Positions 1 through 8,566 of a stretch of 64,000 nt of DNA are shown here, piece by piece. Position 1 is the stretch's first letter. The number at the start of each line of letters is the position of its first letter. A program made the translations under genes and the position numbers. The notes beneath the pieces were generated by a model. The model was not told where the DNA came from and did not search any database. It saw only the letters and a list, made by a program, of their open reading frames with translations. Origin of the DNA: Desulfopila aestuarii DSM 18488 (lineage in GTDB: Bacteria; Desulfobacterota; Desulfobulbia; Desulfobulbales; Desulfocapsaceae); contig NZ_FRFE01000017.1 in the NCBI RefSeq assembly GCF_900143695.1, forward strand, positions 62,001 to 126,000, read 5' to 3'.

Positions 1-1136
1 TGAAGAAATCGAAGAAGATCGACATTTTTTTTCACCATCTCTTCTATGAGGCTGGCGGCGTATATCGACTTGTTAGAGCTGTGGAGTCTTTTGGAAAAAG
101 CATCCTGATGATCTTTACTGCTCAGACTTTCAAGGATTTCTCTATCGGTTGCATTTTCACTCTCCTTGTAGATAAAGAGATGCGTAAAATCTATGGCATT
201 TCCAGCAAACAGCATCTCATGAAACGTCAGTTCGCCGTTTAAATAAAGTTCTTTCATAGAGTTTATGGAGTATGAAAGAAATGATCGCAAATCAGCAAGA
301 ATGCGTGCCTCTTGAGTCCTTGTGAGTTCACCCTGAATGTAAAGTGCACATACAGAAGATGGAACCGAGGCCTTGGTAAGATATGGCTCCCAGTAGGCGC
401 GTACCAAAGTGAATCCATGCTCGGCCAGCAATTTACGCAAAAGTGGCAACTGCGGCTTTTCAAAATCACTTCCAAACATCAAACGTGTTTCGCCGGTCTC
501 CGGCAGGTTGAACACTTCAATATGCGGCACAACCGCCCGATCGGCTTTTACCAGAAAACTCTCATACCGTTTCCTCGTCGGTTCAGGAGTTACGGCATAG
601 TCACCTGCCAGAGAGAAGAGAAAACGTGAAGACAGAAACTCCTCACGAGAATAATCTACAACTGTTTCGGGCCGAATAATATAGGTGGAATATTTGGAAT
701 CAGGGCTGTAATAATATTCCCGTCGATGGCCGGAGATCTGGTCTTCCAGCATCGCTTCCATATTCTCACGGGTCTCTTCTGTCGCAATACGTACCCGGCC
801 CACCTGACTGCCGTAAGACATATCAAAATCGATATTAGCGACTCGCCCATAAAGGGTGACAGTGCCATCGATAACTTTGATAGAGGTGGCGATTGATTGA
901 AGCAAGTGTTCCAGGGCATCGCTCTGGATATTTTCAAAGAAATATCGTGGAAGACCGAGGTCTGCCAAAATGATACCCGCGGCGATATTGATGCAGTTTG
1001 CTGTCAGCAATCCTTCGGTTGACAGGTCTATAACCGCCTCATAAAGCAATTTAGGATCCAGACCAACACTCTCCGCCTTCTTTATAATTTCGGCACCTTG
1101 CGCTACCGGTGTTGCTGCTGGTAGTAATTTCTCCAT
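1..1136 (-). CDS. Possible N-terminal part of a large NAD-glutamate dehydrogenase-type protein (partial)
   Basis: An open frame runs from an ATG at 1136 to the window edge without a stop, giving about 378 residues of a longer protein. The start has a GGAG six bases upstream. The visible part opens with a helical segment containing LPRYFFENIQ followed by a short helix rich in Leu and Ser, a pattern I associate with the regulatory N-terminus of large (about 1000-residue) NAD-dependent glutamate dehydrogenases. The catalytic Glu/Leu/Phe/Val dehydrogenase domain would lie outside the window, so the assignment is an inference from family resemblance only. It lies downstream of korC on the same strand, but the strong hairpin at 1325-1364 and about 250 bases of spacer suggest its own promoter. 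Another large regulatory protein cannot be excluded. Confidence 0.45.
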   Translation of the reverse strand, partial: MEKLLPAATPVAQGAEIIKKAESVGLDPKLLYEAVIDLSTEGLLTANCINIAAGIILADLGLPRYFFENIQSDALEHLLQSIATSIKVIDGTVTLYGRVANIDFDMSYGSQVGRVRIATEETRENMEAMLEDQISGHRREYYYSPDSKYSTYIIRPETVVDYSREEFLSSRFLFSLAGDYAVTPEPTRKRYESFLVKADRAVVPHIEVFNLPETGETRLMFGSDFEKPQLPLLRKLLAEHGFTLVRAYWEPYLTKASVPSSVCALYIQGELTRTQEARILADLRSFLSYSINSMKELYLNGELTFHEMLFAGNAIDFTHLFIYKESENATDREILESLSSKDHQDAFSKRLHSSNKSIYAASLIEEMVKKNVDLLRFL

Positions 1137-1324
1137 GACGTCTCCAGATAAACAAAATCCGTTCGTATTTGCCATCTATCCGCCTGCCGCAGCATCAATA
1201 TCACTAACGGCTGACTTCCTCGCAACTGAGTCGAATTCGTAGCTACTCCGGTTGAAACCAATTGCCGAGCTGTCTTCCTGCTGCTACGACAACATCTCAA
1301 CTTGAGCCTGCCATAAAACAACAA

Positions 1325-1364
1325 CGCGGCATGAAACCACAGTATAGCTGCCTTTCATGCCGCG
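1325..1364 (-). terminator. Rho-independent terminator of the kor operon
   Basis: A perfect 12-bp inverted repeat (CGCGGCATGAAA / TTTCATGCCGCG) with a 16-base loop lies just after the korC stop. On the minus strand it is followed by TTGTTGTTTTAT, a T-rich tail. It separates korDABC from the next gene. Confidence 0.8.
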
Positions 1365-1391
1365 GGAATACACGCAATACTTTGGCTCTCG

Positions 1392-1937
1392 TCACATCCT
1401 GTAAGGAAGGCCAAGTTCAATACCGATATTGAGAGCCTTTTTATTCAAGTCAATAAAATCCTTTGGCACCCTTTCACCAATAACCTTCATAACAGAGTCA
1501 GCATTTACGACATCGGAGATGCCAATCAACGCGCCAAGAACGCAGATGTTAAAAACAATAGGTTTACCAATTTCCTCCATGACTTTTTCATACATGGGCA
1601 ACTCGATCTGGCGGGCATCCACCTTTTTTGTCGTCTCCACGAATTTACTGTCAGTGAGCAGAATACCGGCGGGACGAATCTCAGGGCCAAAGCTGGTATA
1701 CGCATCCTGGGTAAGGCAGACCAAAATGTTTGGCTGAGTCACCACCGGAAAATCGATCTCACGTTCCGAGATGATCACATCACTTCGGGTTGCTCCTCCA
1801 CGAGCCGCAGCTCCGTAGCTTTGCGACTGCGTTGCATTTTTTCCTTCGTGGATAACTGCAGCTTCAGCAAGAATTATGGCAGCGGTGATGACCCCTTGCC
1901 CACCTGAACCTGAAAAGACAAGTCGTGTTCTTCTCAT
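1392..1937 (-). CDS. korC: 2-oxoacid:ferredoxin oxidoreductase, gamma subunit
   Basis: This 181-residue protein is the gamma subunit of a four-subunit 2-oxoacid (probably 2-oxoglutarate) ferredoxin oxidoreductase. That cytoplasmic enzyme oxidatively decarboxylates the keto acid to its CoA ester and reduces ferredoxin. The N-terminus has the family nucleotide/CoA-binding loop FSGSGGQGV, and SYGAAARGG follows around residue 42. Length is normal. Its ATG overlaps the korB stop by four bases, so translation is coupled, and it is the last gene of korDABC before a strong terminator. The exact substrate cannot be told from this subunit; gene order D-A-B-C is the usual order of KorDABC enzymes. Confidence 0.9.
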   Translation of the reverse strand: MRRTRLVFSGSGGQGVITAAIILAEAAVIHEGKNATQSQSYGAAARGGATRSDVIISEREIDFPVVTQPNILVCLTQDAYTSFGPEIRPAGILLTDSKFVETTKKVDARQIELPMYEKVMEEIGKPIVFNICVLGALIGISDVVNADSVMKVIGERVPKDFIDLNKKALNIGIELGLPYRM

Positions 1938-2743
1938 TTTGCCGCCCCCTTCATTGCCAGCTCAACAATTTTTCCGTATTCAGTGCAGTATTCAGGCCTT
2001 TCTCTCTCAACAAAAATTCCTCGACCCCAAAGTGCAGGATTTTCCTCGAGAGCCTTGGAGCCAACCGGTGCGGTGATGTTTTTGTAGTTTTCCATCATCT
2101 GGGCAGCGTCACCCTCTTTATTCTTACGACCAAAGTGGGTTGGACACTGTGACAGGATCTCCACTACGGAAAAGCCTTTATGGAGAATCGCTTTTTTCAG
2201 CAGGGAGGTAGCCTCCTTGGCGTGGTAGGTGGTAGTTCTTGCAACAAAGGTAGCCCCGGCGGCGGTAGCCAATTCAACCACATCGAAATTGTTATCAATG
2301 GTGGTGTAAGGCGCCGTAGTAGCCTTGATGCCGCAGCCAGAAAGTGGCGAGAACTGGCCGCCAGTCATGCCGTAAATCCGGTTATTCATGACAATGGCGG
2401 TAATATCGATATTACGTCGTGCCGCATGAATAAAATGGTTACCACCAATAGCAAGCGCGTCACCATCGCCCATGGGCACCAGGAGAGTCAGTTCAGGTTT
2501 ACTCATCTTTACGCCAGTAGCAAAGGCAAGTGCCCGGCCATGCAATGTGTGCAATGAATGAAAATCGACATAGCCTGAAATTCTGGCAGAACAGCCGATA
2601 CCTGACGTCATGACGATATTATTTTTATCAAGCCCCAGCTCTTCAACAGCACGCAACAATGAATTGAGCACTGTTCCGTGACCACAGCCGGGACACCACA
2701 TATGCGGAAAAAAACGTTGCCGGAGATAATCTTGTACAGCCAT
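1934..2743 (-). CDS. korB: 2-oxoacid:ferredoxin oxidoreductase, beta (TPP-binding) subunit
   Basis: The 269-residue beta subunit carries thiamine diphosphate. The TPP/Mg motif is clear: GDGDALAIGGNHFIHAARRN followed by NNRIYGMTGGQ. CPGCGHG near residue 18 supplies conserved cysteines found in this family. With KorA it forms the active site that decarboxylates the 2-oxoacid and passes electrons to iron-sulfur centres. It follows korA with two bases between stop and start and overlaps korC, so all three are one transcription and translation unit. Length and motifs match the KorB group, which lacks the extra C-terminal Fe-S part of pyruvate enzymes. Confidence 0.93.
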   Translation of the reverse strand: MAVQDYLRQRFFPHMWCPGCGHGTVLNSLLRAVEELGLDKNNIVMTSGIGCSARISGYVDFHSLHTLHGRALAFATGVKMSKPELTLLVPMGDGDALAIGGNHFIHAARRNIDITAIVMNNRIYGMTGGQFSPLSGCGIKATTAPYTTIDNNFDVVELATAAGATFVARTTTYHAKEATSLLKKAILHKGFSVVEILSQCPTHFGRKNKEGDAAQMMENYKNITAPVGSKALEENPALWGRGIFVERERPEYCTEYGKIVELAMKGAAK

Positions 2744-2745
2744 AA

Positions 2746-3900
2746 TTATATTCCCCTCCCCTGGATAACCCGCAAAAGACCTTTGATATCCGTGGGTGTA
2801 ATAAGTTTCCCATCGATACGATTGGCCAGAAAGACCTTATTCGGCTCATCCACTGCAGCTTTCACCTGCGCGAGGACCTGACCCATATTCATTTCTACAA
2901 CCACTACTGCCTTGGCGTTCGCACATTTCTCCCGAACCAGCTCAGAGGGGAACGGCCAGATCGACTGCAGTTCGAGTACACCGATCTTTTCATTTTTCTC
3001 CCGCCTGTTTTTGGCCATGTGGATGGCTGATCTGGCGGAAGATCCATAGGAAATGAGGATGTACTGGGCATCGTCGAGGAAATATTCCTTGTAACGGGTG
3101 ATGGAATCGACGTTGTTTTCGATCTTATCTACCAGGTGGCGTAACAATTCGTTGACGATTTTGGGATTTGCCGAAGGGAATCCCCACATGTCGTGATAAA
3201 GGCCTGTAACGTTATAACGGTGCTTGTCGCCGAAGTCTGACATTGGCAGACGACCATCTTCTCTTGGCAGATAAGGTCGGTAATCAACACCTTTGGGAAC
3301 AGACGTACGCAATCGATCAACGATCTCTACTTCGCCCGGCGCCGGAATAACCAATTTTTCCCGCATATGGCCTACAACTTCGTCAAAAAGAAGCACAACC
3401 GGTGTACGATAGGTTTCGGCCATGTTGAAGGCCTCAACAGTCATGGCGAACACATCTTGATGGTTGGAAGCTGTCAGAGCGATAATAGCATGGTCGCCAT
3501 GAGTGCCCCAGCGTGCCTGATTAATATCTCCCTGACCCACATGGGTAGGGTTGCCGGTAGAGGGACCACCACGCTGAACGTTGGCAATGACACATGGAAT
3601 TTCTGCCATGCAGGCATAACCGATCGCCTCTTGCTTGAGCGAGAAACCAGGACCGCTGGTAGCGGTCAGAACTTTATGCCCCGTCAGCGATGCACCGATA
3701 ATGGCGCACATGGAAGCAATCTCATCTTCCATCTGAATAAATTTCCCGCCAATCTCCGGGAGTCGTCCTGACAGTGCCTCGGCGATTTCTGTAGATGGTG
3801 TTATAGGGTATCCAGCGTAGAAGTTCACACCGGCGTAGAGCGCACCCTCGACACAGGCCTCGTTGCCCTGTACAAATTTAGTCGTTCTTTCCATTGTCAT
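2746..3900 (-). CDS. korA: 2-oxoacid:ferredoxin oxidoreductase, alpha subunit
   Basis: The 384-residue alpha subunit has the pyrimidine-binding half of the TPP site (YPITPSTEIAE near residue 30, MEDEIASMCAIIGAS near 57) and the TSGPGFSLKQE signature of this family. A second conserved region, GDHAIIALTASN, follows near residue 136. It pairs with KorB in the heterotetramer. Its ATG lies inside the end of korD, a 23-base overlap in another frame, which implies translational coupling. In anaerobes such enzymes run oxidatively in amino-acid or TCA catabolism, or reductively in carbon fixation; the sequence does not tell which. Confidence 0.93.
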   Translation of the reverse strand: MTMERTTKFVQGNEACVEGALYAGVNFYAGYPITPSTEIAEALSGRLPEIGGKFIQMEDEIASMCAIIGASLTGHKVLTATSGPGFSLKQEAIGYACMAEIPCVIANVQRGGPSTGNPTHVGQGDINQARWGTHGDHAIIALTASNHQDVFAMTVEAFNMAETYRTPVVLLFDEVVGHMREKLVIPAPGEVEIVDRLRTSVPKGVDYRPYLPREDGRLPMSDFGDKHRYNVTGLYHDMWGFPSANPKIVNELLRHLVDKIENNVDSITRYKEYFLDDAQYILISYGSSARSAIHMAKNRREKNEKIGVLELQSIWPFPSELVREKCANAKAVVVVEMNMGQVLAQVKAAVDEPNKVFLANRIDGKLITPTDIKGLLRVIQGRGI

Positions 3901-4108
3901 CTTCCTGGGTTGTCAGCACGGTAATTGCGAGATCCGGACATCGCAGCTCGCACAGTTTGCAGACGATACAATCTTCAGGGCGTACCACGGTCGCCTTCTC
4001 CTTGTTGTCCAATTCTAGAACCTGTTTTGGGCAGAACTTGACACATATCCCGCAGCCCTTGCACCAATCACGATTAATCTCTAATTCTTTGAGTTTCTGC
4101 CTCGCCAT
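3878..4108 (-). CDS. korD: 2-oxoacid:ferredoxin oxidoreductase, delta (2[4Fe-4S] ferredoxin) subunit
   Basis: This 76-residue ferredoxin-like subunit opens the operon. It has two cluster motifs, CKGCGICVKFCP near residue 16 and CIVCKLCELRCP near residue 47, each with the C-x2-C-x2-C-x3-C pattern for a [4Fe-4S] centre. It should carry electrons from the KorAB active site to free ferredoxin. No good ribosome-binding site lies right before the ATG; GAGGAG is about 25 bases upstream. It faces a divergent GntR regulator across about 700 bases, with a perfect palindrome between them that may be the operator. Confidence 0.9.
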   Translation of the reverse strand: MARQKLKELEINRDWCKGCGICVKFCPKQVLELDNKEKATVVRPEDCIVCKLCELRCPDLAITVLTTQEDDNGKND

Positions 4109-4819
4109 AACAATTATTCAACGGATTTAACCGCTCCTCATCTGCCTCTTCATGAATTATGAAGCGTACACCCGCACAAACCAACCACCTGTTTTATACG
4201 GATCCTTTACCACCATTACTGAGCGCCTTGAAAGGGCCTGACCCCATTGCTTTGAACAACCTCACCAATCAGACAAGGCAGATCCTATGGAATCTCGTCC
4301 TAATGAGCACACGGCAAATTGTATACAATTTATTCGAACTCGACAATTACCCCTCTCAACCATTCATGTCAACCATTTTCTGCCTGAATTATTCCGCGAC
4401 AATTTCACAGAAATTCCACTATTTGGAATGCCGCTCAATTTCGTCAGATGATGGACTAAACAGAACCGTTATCATTACATTTATGTAACTTTTCACTTCA
4501 TGAAAGAGTGATTGATCAAAGACAACCAATTCCAGACACAGGCCAGATACATATCAACAATACGAGCTTTGCCAAATTATCTTCGCTCATCAAGTATTCA
4601 ATAAAAACGTGGGACTACGACGCTGTGAGACCTGACAACTCCTTCGATATTGGATCAAGTTACGATGTGTTTTGTGCACTTTCTTTGCACACAATTCGTG
4701 TTTTTACGAAATAGTCGTGGTATACATGTGCTTTGAAAAGTTCCAATCTCGTCTTCATAGTTATTTTTTTTAGGCAGCCTGATGAAATCGATCTTTTAGC
4801 CTGCCGCCAGAGGTTAAGT
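4109..4819. other. Divergent intergenic region between korD and the GntR gene
   Basis: About 710 bases with no convincing gene; short frames here have no family signal and no good ribosome-binding site. It holds the perfect palindrome at 4316-4331, a degenerate relative TGGTATACAT at 4718-4727, and a short hairpin CTTCAT-5-ATGAAG at 4148-4164. Promoters for both flanking units should lie here, but I cannot place them with confidence. Confidence 0.6.
4316..4331. promoter_or_regulatory. Candidate GntR operator, perfect 16-bp palindrome
   Basis: AAATTGTATACAATTT is its own reverse complement. The core TTGTATACAA is the kind of site bound by FadR/FCD-type GntR dimers. It lies about 210 bases upstream of korD and about 490 bases before the GntR start. 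That the neighbouring regulator binds it is inference. Confidence 0.55.
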
Positions 4820-5488
4820 ATGACTGTCCGTGGAAATTCTGAAGAAGAAGTTTACATCAAGCTCAAAAACGCAATCCGAAAACGGTACATCAAACAGGGG
4901 AGCCAGCTGGTTGAGGTTTCACTGGCGCAGCAGCTCGGTGTCAGCAGAACACCGGTACGCAGTGCCATCAAGCGCCTTGAAGCGGAAGGGATGGTTAACT
5001 CCATACCCAACAGGGGGGCTTTTGTTGTCACCCCGACCTCACGAGAAATCGAAGAGACATATCAAGTCCGCATGGAAATGGAATGCATGGCAGCCAGACT
5101 TACAGCCGCTATCATTACCGACAGCCAAATCAAGGAACTCAATCAGCTGGTCATCGACGAAGGACAGGTCTTCGACAGGACAAACCTTGAAGGTTACGAT
5201 GTGACTAATGCCTGTTTACACCTGAAAATCGCAGAATTTTCAGGAAATAGTATTCTGTATCATTATGTCAAAGAGTTGCTTGATCGCACCCGCATCTACC
5301 TCATCCTTTTTGATCCGTTTTTTAAACTTGAATACAGCCCAACTGTGGACGCTCACCAAAAGATTGTCAACGCCCTCGCCGAGCACTCTGCCCAGAAGGC
5401 AGAGGCCGCTATTCGAGAGCATCTTCAGAATTCAGTTGATGGGCTTGAAAAGGTCGAAACTATGCCGGAGGACTATCTAGCCCTGTAA
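4820..5488 (+). CDS. GntR family transcriptional regulator, FCD/FadR subfamily
   Basis: A DNA-binding regulator of about 222 residues. The N-terminal winged helix has the GntR signature QLGVSRTPVRSAIKRLEAEG near residue 36, followed by NRGAFV, the usual wing. The C-terminal half is a helical FCD ligand-binding domain, with conserved histidines such as the one in DAHQKIVNAL. I chose the ATG at 4820 because AGAGG lies six bases before it; the frame stays open upstream but the extra 29 residues look non-coding. FCD regulators usually sense small organic acids. Divergence from korDABC and the palindrome between them suggest control of that operon. Ligand unknown. Confidence 0.85.
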   Translation: MTVRGNSEEEVYIKLKNAIRKRYIKQGSQLVEVSLAQQLGVSRTPVRSAIKRLEAEGMVNSIPNRGAFVVTPTSREIEETYQVRMEMECMAARLTAAIITDSQIKELNQLVIDEGQVFDRTNLEGYDVTNACLHLKIAEFSGNSILYHYVKELLDRTRIYLILFDPFFKLEYSPTVDAHQKIVNALAEHSAQKAEAAIREHLQNSVDGLEKVETMPEDYLAL

Positions 5489-5757
5489 GGATCACAACTC
5501 TTCTCGCCCCATTTTTGGCATCAGACTTGACAAAGAGGCTTGAAAGCCTCAAACTACATGCCACTCTTTGGAATTGTCGGATTGGTCGTCCTGCGCGTCA
5601 ACCTTCAGTTCAACCCGTAAGCCCGATTACCGCCTGCCCTTCTCTTTAATCAGATGCATAAGGCGTAAACGAGCCTGACACTACCGCACTTACGCACTAC
5701 CCTGCCGACTGTGCCGAAACGACCCACTCTTATTCCAGTACGTCAAGAAGGTGTATT

Positions 5758-6810
5758 ATGTCCTCCATCGTTTCCGCCTCTGTTACTCTTCCAACGATCC
5801 ACGTTCCCGACAACCCTGTTTGGCCTGAGCTCAGCAAGGAAGAGGAACTGCAGCTGAAAAATGAAATAAAATCTCTCCTCGTGAAAAACAACGGTGTACT
5901 GGTTGCTCATTATTACACTGCCGGTGTTCTTCAGGATCTTGCGGAGGAGACTGGTGGCTGTGTTGCCGACTCGCTGGAAATGGCCAGATTCGGTACAGAA
6001 CATCCGGCATCGACGCTGGTTGTAGCCGGTGTAAAATTCATGGGTGAAACATCCAAGATTTTAAACAATGAAAAACGGGTACTCATGCCCGATCTCAACG
6101 CTACCTGTTCGCTTGATGAAGGCTGTCCTGCCGACATGTTTTCCGACTACTGTGATCAGCATCCCGAACATACGGTGGTGGTCTACGCCAACACCAGTGC
6201 CAAGGTCAAGGCACGCTCCGACTGGGTTGTAACATCAGGTATCGCCCTGCCCATCATCGAGCACCTGGCGAAAAAAGGGGAAAAGATTCTCTGGGGACCG
6301 GACAAGCACCTTGGGCGCTATGTCCAGCAGCTGACCGGAGCTGATATGATTTTCTGGCCTGGTTCCTGCGTCGTGCATGAGGAATTTCGCTCGGTTGCCC
6401 TGGAGCGCCTTAAAAAACTGCATCCTGATGCCGCGGTTCTTGTCCATCCCGAGTCGCCTGAACAGGTAGTGCAACAAGCCGACGTTGTGGGCTCGACCAC
6501 TGCGCTCATCAAGGCAGTACAGAACATGGACCGCCAGGAGTTCATTGTGGCCACCGATGCTGGCATTTTCAACAAGATGCGTCAGGTCGCCCCCGGCAAG
6601 ACACTTATTGAAGCCCCAACCATGGGTGAAGGTGCCACCTGCCAGAGCTGCGCCCGTTGCCCCTGGATGGGCATGAACTCTTTACAGAACCTGGCCGAAG
6701 TGCTGAGAACTGGCCAAAACGAGATTCTTGTCTCACCAGAATTGGCCGAGAAAGCAAGAGTACCGATCAAGCGGATGCTTGATTTTGCGGCTAAGATGAA
6801 GAAAGCATAA
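5758..6810 (+). CDS. nadA: Quinolinate synthase
   Basis: NadA condenses iminoaspartate with dihydroxyacetone phosphate to quinolinate, in the de novo NAD pathway. The 350-residue product has the three cysteines that hold the [4Fe-4S] cluster: in CSLDEGCP, in [11 protein letters not shown], and in the [13 protein letters not shown] region near the C-terminus. [16 protein letters not shown] near residue 51 and [10 protein letters not shown] are substrate-binding segments of the family. Length is normal. GAAGGTG lies just upstream of the ATG. No nadB or nadC is in the window, so the rest of the pathway is elsewhere. A long hairpin follows the gene. Confidence 0.96.
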   Translation: MSSIVSASVTLPTIHVPDNPVWPELSKEEELQLKNEIKSLLVKNNGVLVAHYYTAGVLQDLAEETGGCVADSLEMARFGTEHPASTLVVAGVKFMGETSKILNNEKRVLMPDLNATCSLDEGCPADMFSDYCDQHPEHTVVVYANTSAKVKARSDWVVTSGIALPIIEHLAKKGEKILWGPDKHLGRYVQQLTGADMIFWPGSCVVHEEFRSVALERLKKLHPDAAVLVHPESPEQVVQQADVVGSTTALIKAVQNMDRQEFIVATDAGIFNKMRQVAPGKTLIEAPTMGEGATCQSCARCPWMGMNSLQNLAEVLRTGQNEILVSPELAEKARVPIKRMLDFAAKMKKA

Positions 6811-6815
6811 ATATT

Positions 6816-6852
6816 TTGTGTGAGATGGTGGATATTCCATCATCTCACACAA
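6816..6852. terminator. Hairpin between convergent nadA and shikimate kinase genes
   Basis: A 17-bp stem with a single G:T wobble (arms 6816-6832 and 6836-6852) and a three-base loop lies between two converging genes. T-tracts are weak on either side, so it is a likely but not textbook bidirectional terminator. Confidence 0.6.
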
Positions 6853-6859
6853 TCACACT

Positions 6860-7390
6860 TTAACTCTTCTTCAGCTTCAGCATTTTTACCCGTTCGACAA
6901 TTTCTTCCGCCACCCTTGCCACCGGCCTGTCAGCCATGAACACCTCGACATCAGCAACACGCCGATAAATCGGTAGTCGCGTGTTATACAGCTTTCGAGC
7001 TGCCTCCATATCCTGCAATAGTGGCCTTTTCTTTATTTTTTTCTCTGCATTCGGATGAGACTTGATTGATTTGATGATCGAGTCAAAATCGGAATGCAGG
7101 TAGACAACCGTACCAATCGCCTTGATATTTTCAACATTTACAAAGCCCCCCCCAGTTGAAATAACGGAAGCATTGACATTTTTTTCAAGCCATCTTGCAG
7201 CTTTCTTCTCAAGCTCACGAAAAGCTGGCTCACCGTCTTCACTGAATATGGTACGTATCCGCTTATTAGCGTAGCTTTCGATAAGGTCGTCACAATCAAG
7301 AGCGAACATTCCAGTCTGATCTGCAAGACATCGTGCGGTTCTCCCCTTTCCCACACCCATAAAGCCAATAAGCACGATATTTCCTTTCAC
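6860..7390 (-). CDS. aroK: Shikimate kinase with atypical P-loop
   Basis: A 176-residue P-loop kinase with the shikimate kinase layout. It has GFMGVGKG (Walker A) at residues 9-16, DCDDLIE for the shikimate-binding Asp near 33, FRELE near 58, ISTGGG near 78, and KKRPLL in the lid near 121. It would phosphorylate shikimate in the chorismate pathway. The P-loop is unusual: the Lys is followed by Gly-Arg-Thr where most shikimate kinases have Ser/Thr-Thr, so the side chain that normally helps bind magnesium is missing or shifted. Other motifs are intact, so activity is still likely. No other aro gene is nearby. Confidence 0.82.
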   Translation of the reverse strand: MKGNIVLIGFMGVGKGRTARCLADQTGMFALDCDDLIESYANKRIRTIFSEDGEPAFRELEKKAARWLEKNVNASVISTGGGFVNVENIKAIGTVVYLHSDFDSIIKSIKSHPNAEKKIKKRPLLQDMEAARKLYNTRLPIYRRVADVEVFMADRPVARVAEEIVERVKMLKLKKS

Positions 7391-7453
7391 GCCTGAACCC
7401 CAACTTCTAATATTTATATACGCTCTGAAACGAGCACTTTTCTCTTGTGTCTA

Positions 7454-8566
7454 TTACTTGAACAACCAGTCACGATACGTGTTGGAAACACTCTTCCAAC
7501 TAAAAGGCTCTGTATACTCTCGCGCACTTTCCATCTGCAGCGGCAGCGGTTGCTCGAGTAAACACAAGAGTCTTTCACTAAGTTCATGCTCACCGTACAA
7601 TACCTCATCTGGAAAAAGGTCGGGATAGGAAAGTTTTCTTGGCAACAGCGGACGGCACCCTGCACGCACCGCTTCCATTACCGCAATACCGAAAAACTCA
7701 TGAAGCGCAGTAGACACGACAATATCTCCTTGTTTCAGTAAACGGCAATAGGTCTCCCGCGATTCGGCAAAACCAAAATGAAGAATTTGCTCACGAAGTT
7801 TTTTCTTCGCCTCTTGAAAACAAGTTGGAGAAGTCGCAAAAGACTGGCCTAGGAGTATCAATTGAAAATCTACACCTTGGCGCTGCAGGGAATAGAGTAC
7901 GGAAAAAAACTCTTCCGGCCCTTTGTCATGCTCCCAGCGATGATTCCAGATTATAACTGGCGGAGTATTGAACTCTTTTTGCCCCTTACACTCACATCCA
8001 TCAAAATTAATCCCCGGCGCTATGATATCACTTTTTCTCTTCAACTTCTGAAGAGTTCCATTCACCGCCATATCCGCTGCCTTGGTAAGATATCGGGCAC
8101 AGCCGTCCAGAAAACTCTCCCGGTTATAACGGGAATTGAAACAGATCCGGTCGGAAGCCATAGCGGTAGTGAAATTGATATATTGAAACTGGCGGATATT
8201 TGGGTCAGCAAAACGACCAGGATAGGCAAACTGATTTTCGTGAAAATAGGTTAGGAATTGCGCTTCACGACTCCAGCCCGGAACCTGCTGCAGCATTGAT
8301 TTCAAGAGTGCGACATCAACAAAAGTTGAGCAGAGTACAACATTAAATTGTCTTTCAACTGGTGGCATCTTGCAGACTTCGGCAACAAACCAAGGCGCAG
8401 CAAGCTGCATACGCATCTTCCAGCTACGAGCAGGAAGTGAAAGAAGTAGATAATCGGCAGCGACATGCTCCATCAATCCTTCAATAAATGCTTTATGCGA
8501 ACCACCCATATAGGGTTCAATCACCAGTACTCTTTTTCTTTCGGCGGCTTCCATGCTGTGTATCAA
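7454..8566 (-). CDS. Bacterial homologue of tRNA-queuosine mannosyltransferase (QTMAN/GTDC1)
   Basis: A 370-residue GT-B glycosyltransferase. The N-terminus IEPYMGGSHKAF matches the QTMAN N-terminal domain (old name DUF3524). The C-terminal half has NHRWEHDKGPEEFF and STALHEFFGIAVMEA, both near-identical in pattern to vertebrate GTDC1, the enzyme that mannosylates queuosine in tRNA-Asp. The family relation is clear from these motifs; that this enzyme acts on queuosine in this bacterium is inference. The first start overlaps the upstream YkgJ-type gene by 50 bases; a second Met four residues later would shorten the overlap. Other tRNA modification genes (mnmA, mtaB, a U32 protein) lie within 10 kb but not in this operon. 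Confidence 0.85.
   Translation of the reverse strand: MIHSMEAAERKRVLVIEPYMGGSHKAFIEGLMEHVAADYLLLSLPARSWKMRMQLAAPWFVAEVCKMPPVERQFNVVLCSTFVDVALLKSMLQQVPGWSREAQFLTYFHENQFAYPGRFADPNIRQFQYINFTTAMASDRICFNSRYNRESFLDGCARYLTKAADMAVNGTLQKLKRKSDIIAPGINFDGCECKGQKEFNTPPVIIWNHRWEHDKGPEEFFSVLYSLQRQGVDFQLILLGQSFATSPTCFQEAKKKLREQILHFGFAESRETYCRLLKQGDIVVSTALHEFFGIAVMEAVRAGCRPLLPRKLSYPDLFPDEVLYGEHELSERLLCLLEQPLPLQMESAREYTEPFSWKSVSNTYRDWLFK

Noticed and set aside
4159-4714. Two short plus-strand frames before the GntR gene
   Set aside because: No ribosome-binding sites, no family signal, odd composition; the region looks regulatory.
5532-5551. Short hairpin GAGGCTT/AAGCCTC after the GntR gene
   Set aside because: Stem of seven with a two-base loop and no T tract; too weak to call a terminator.
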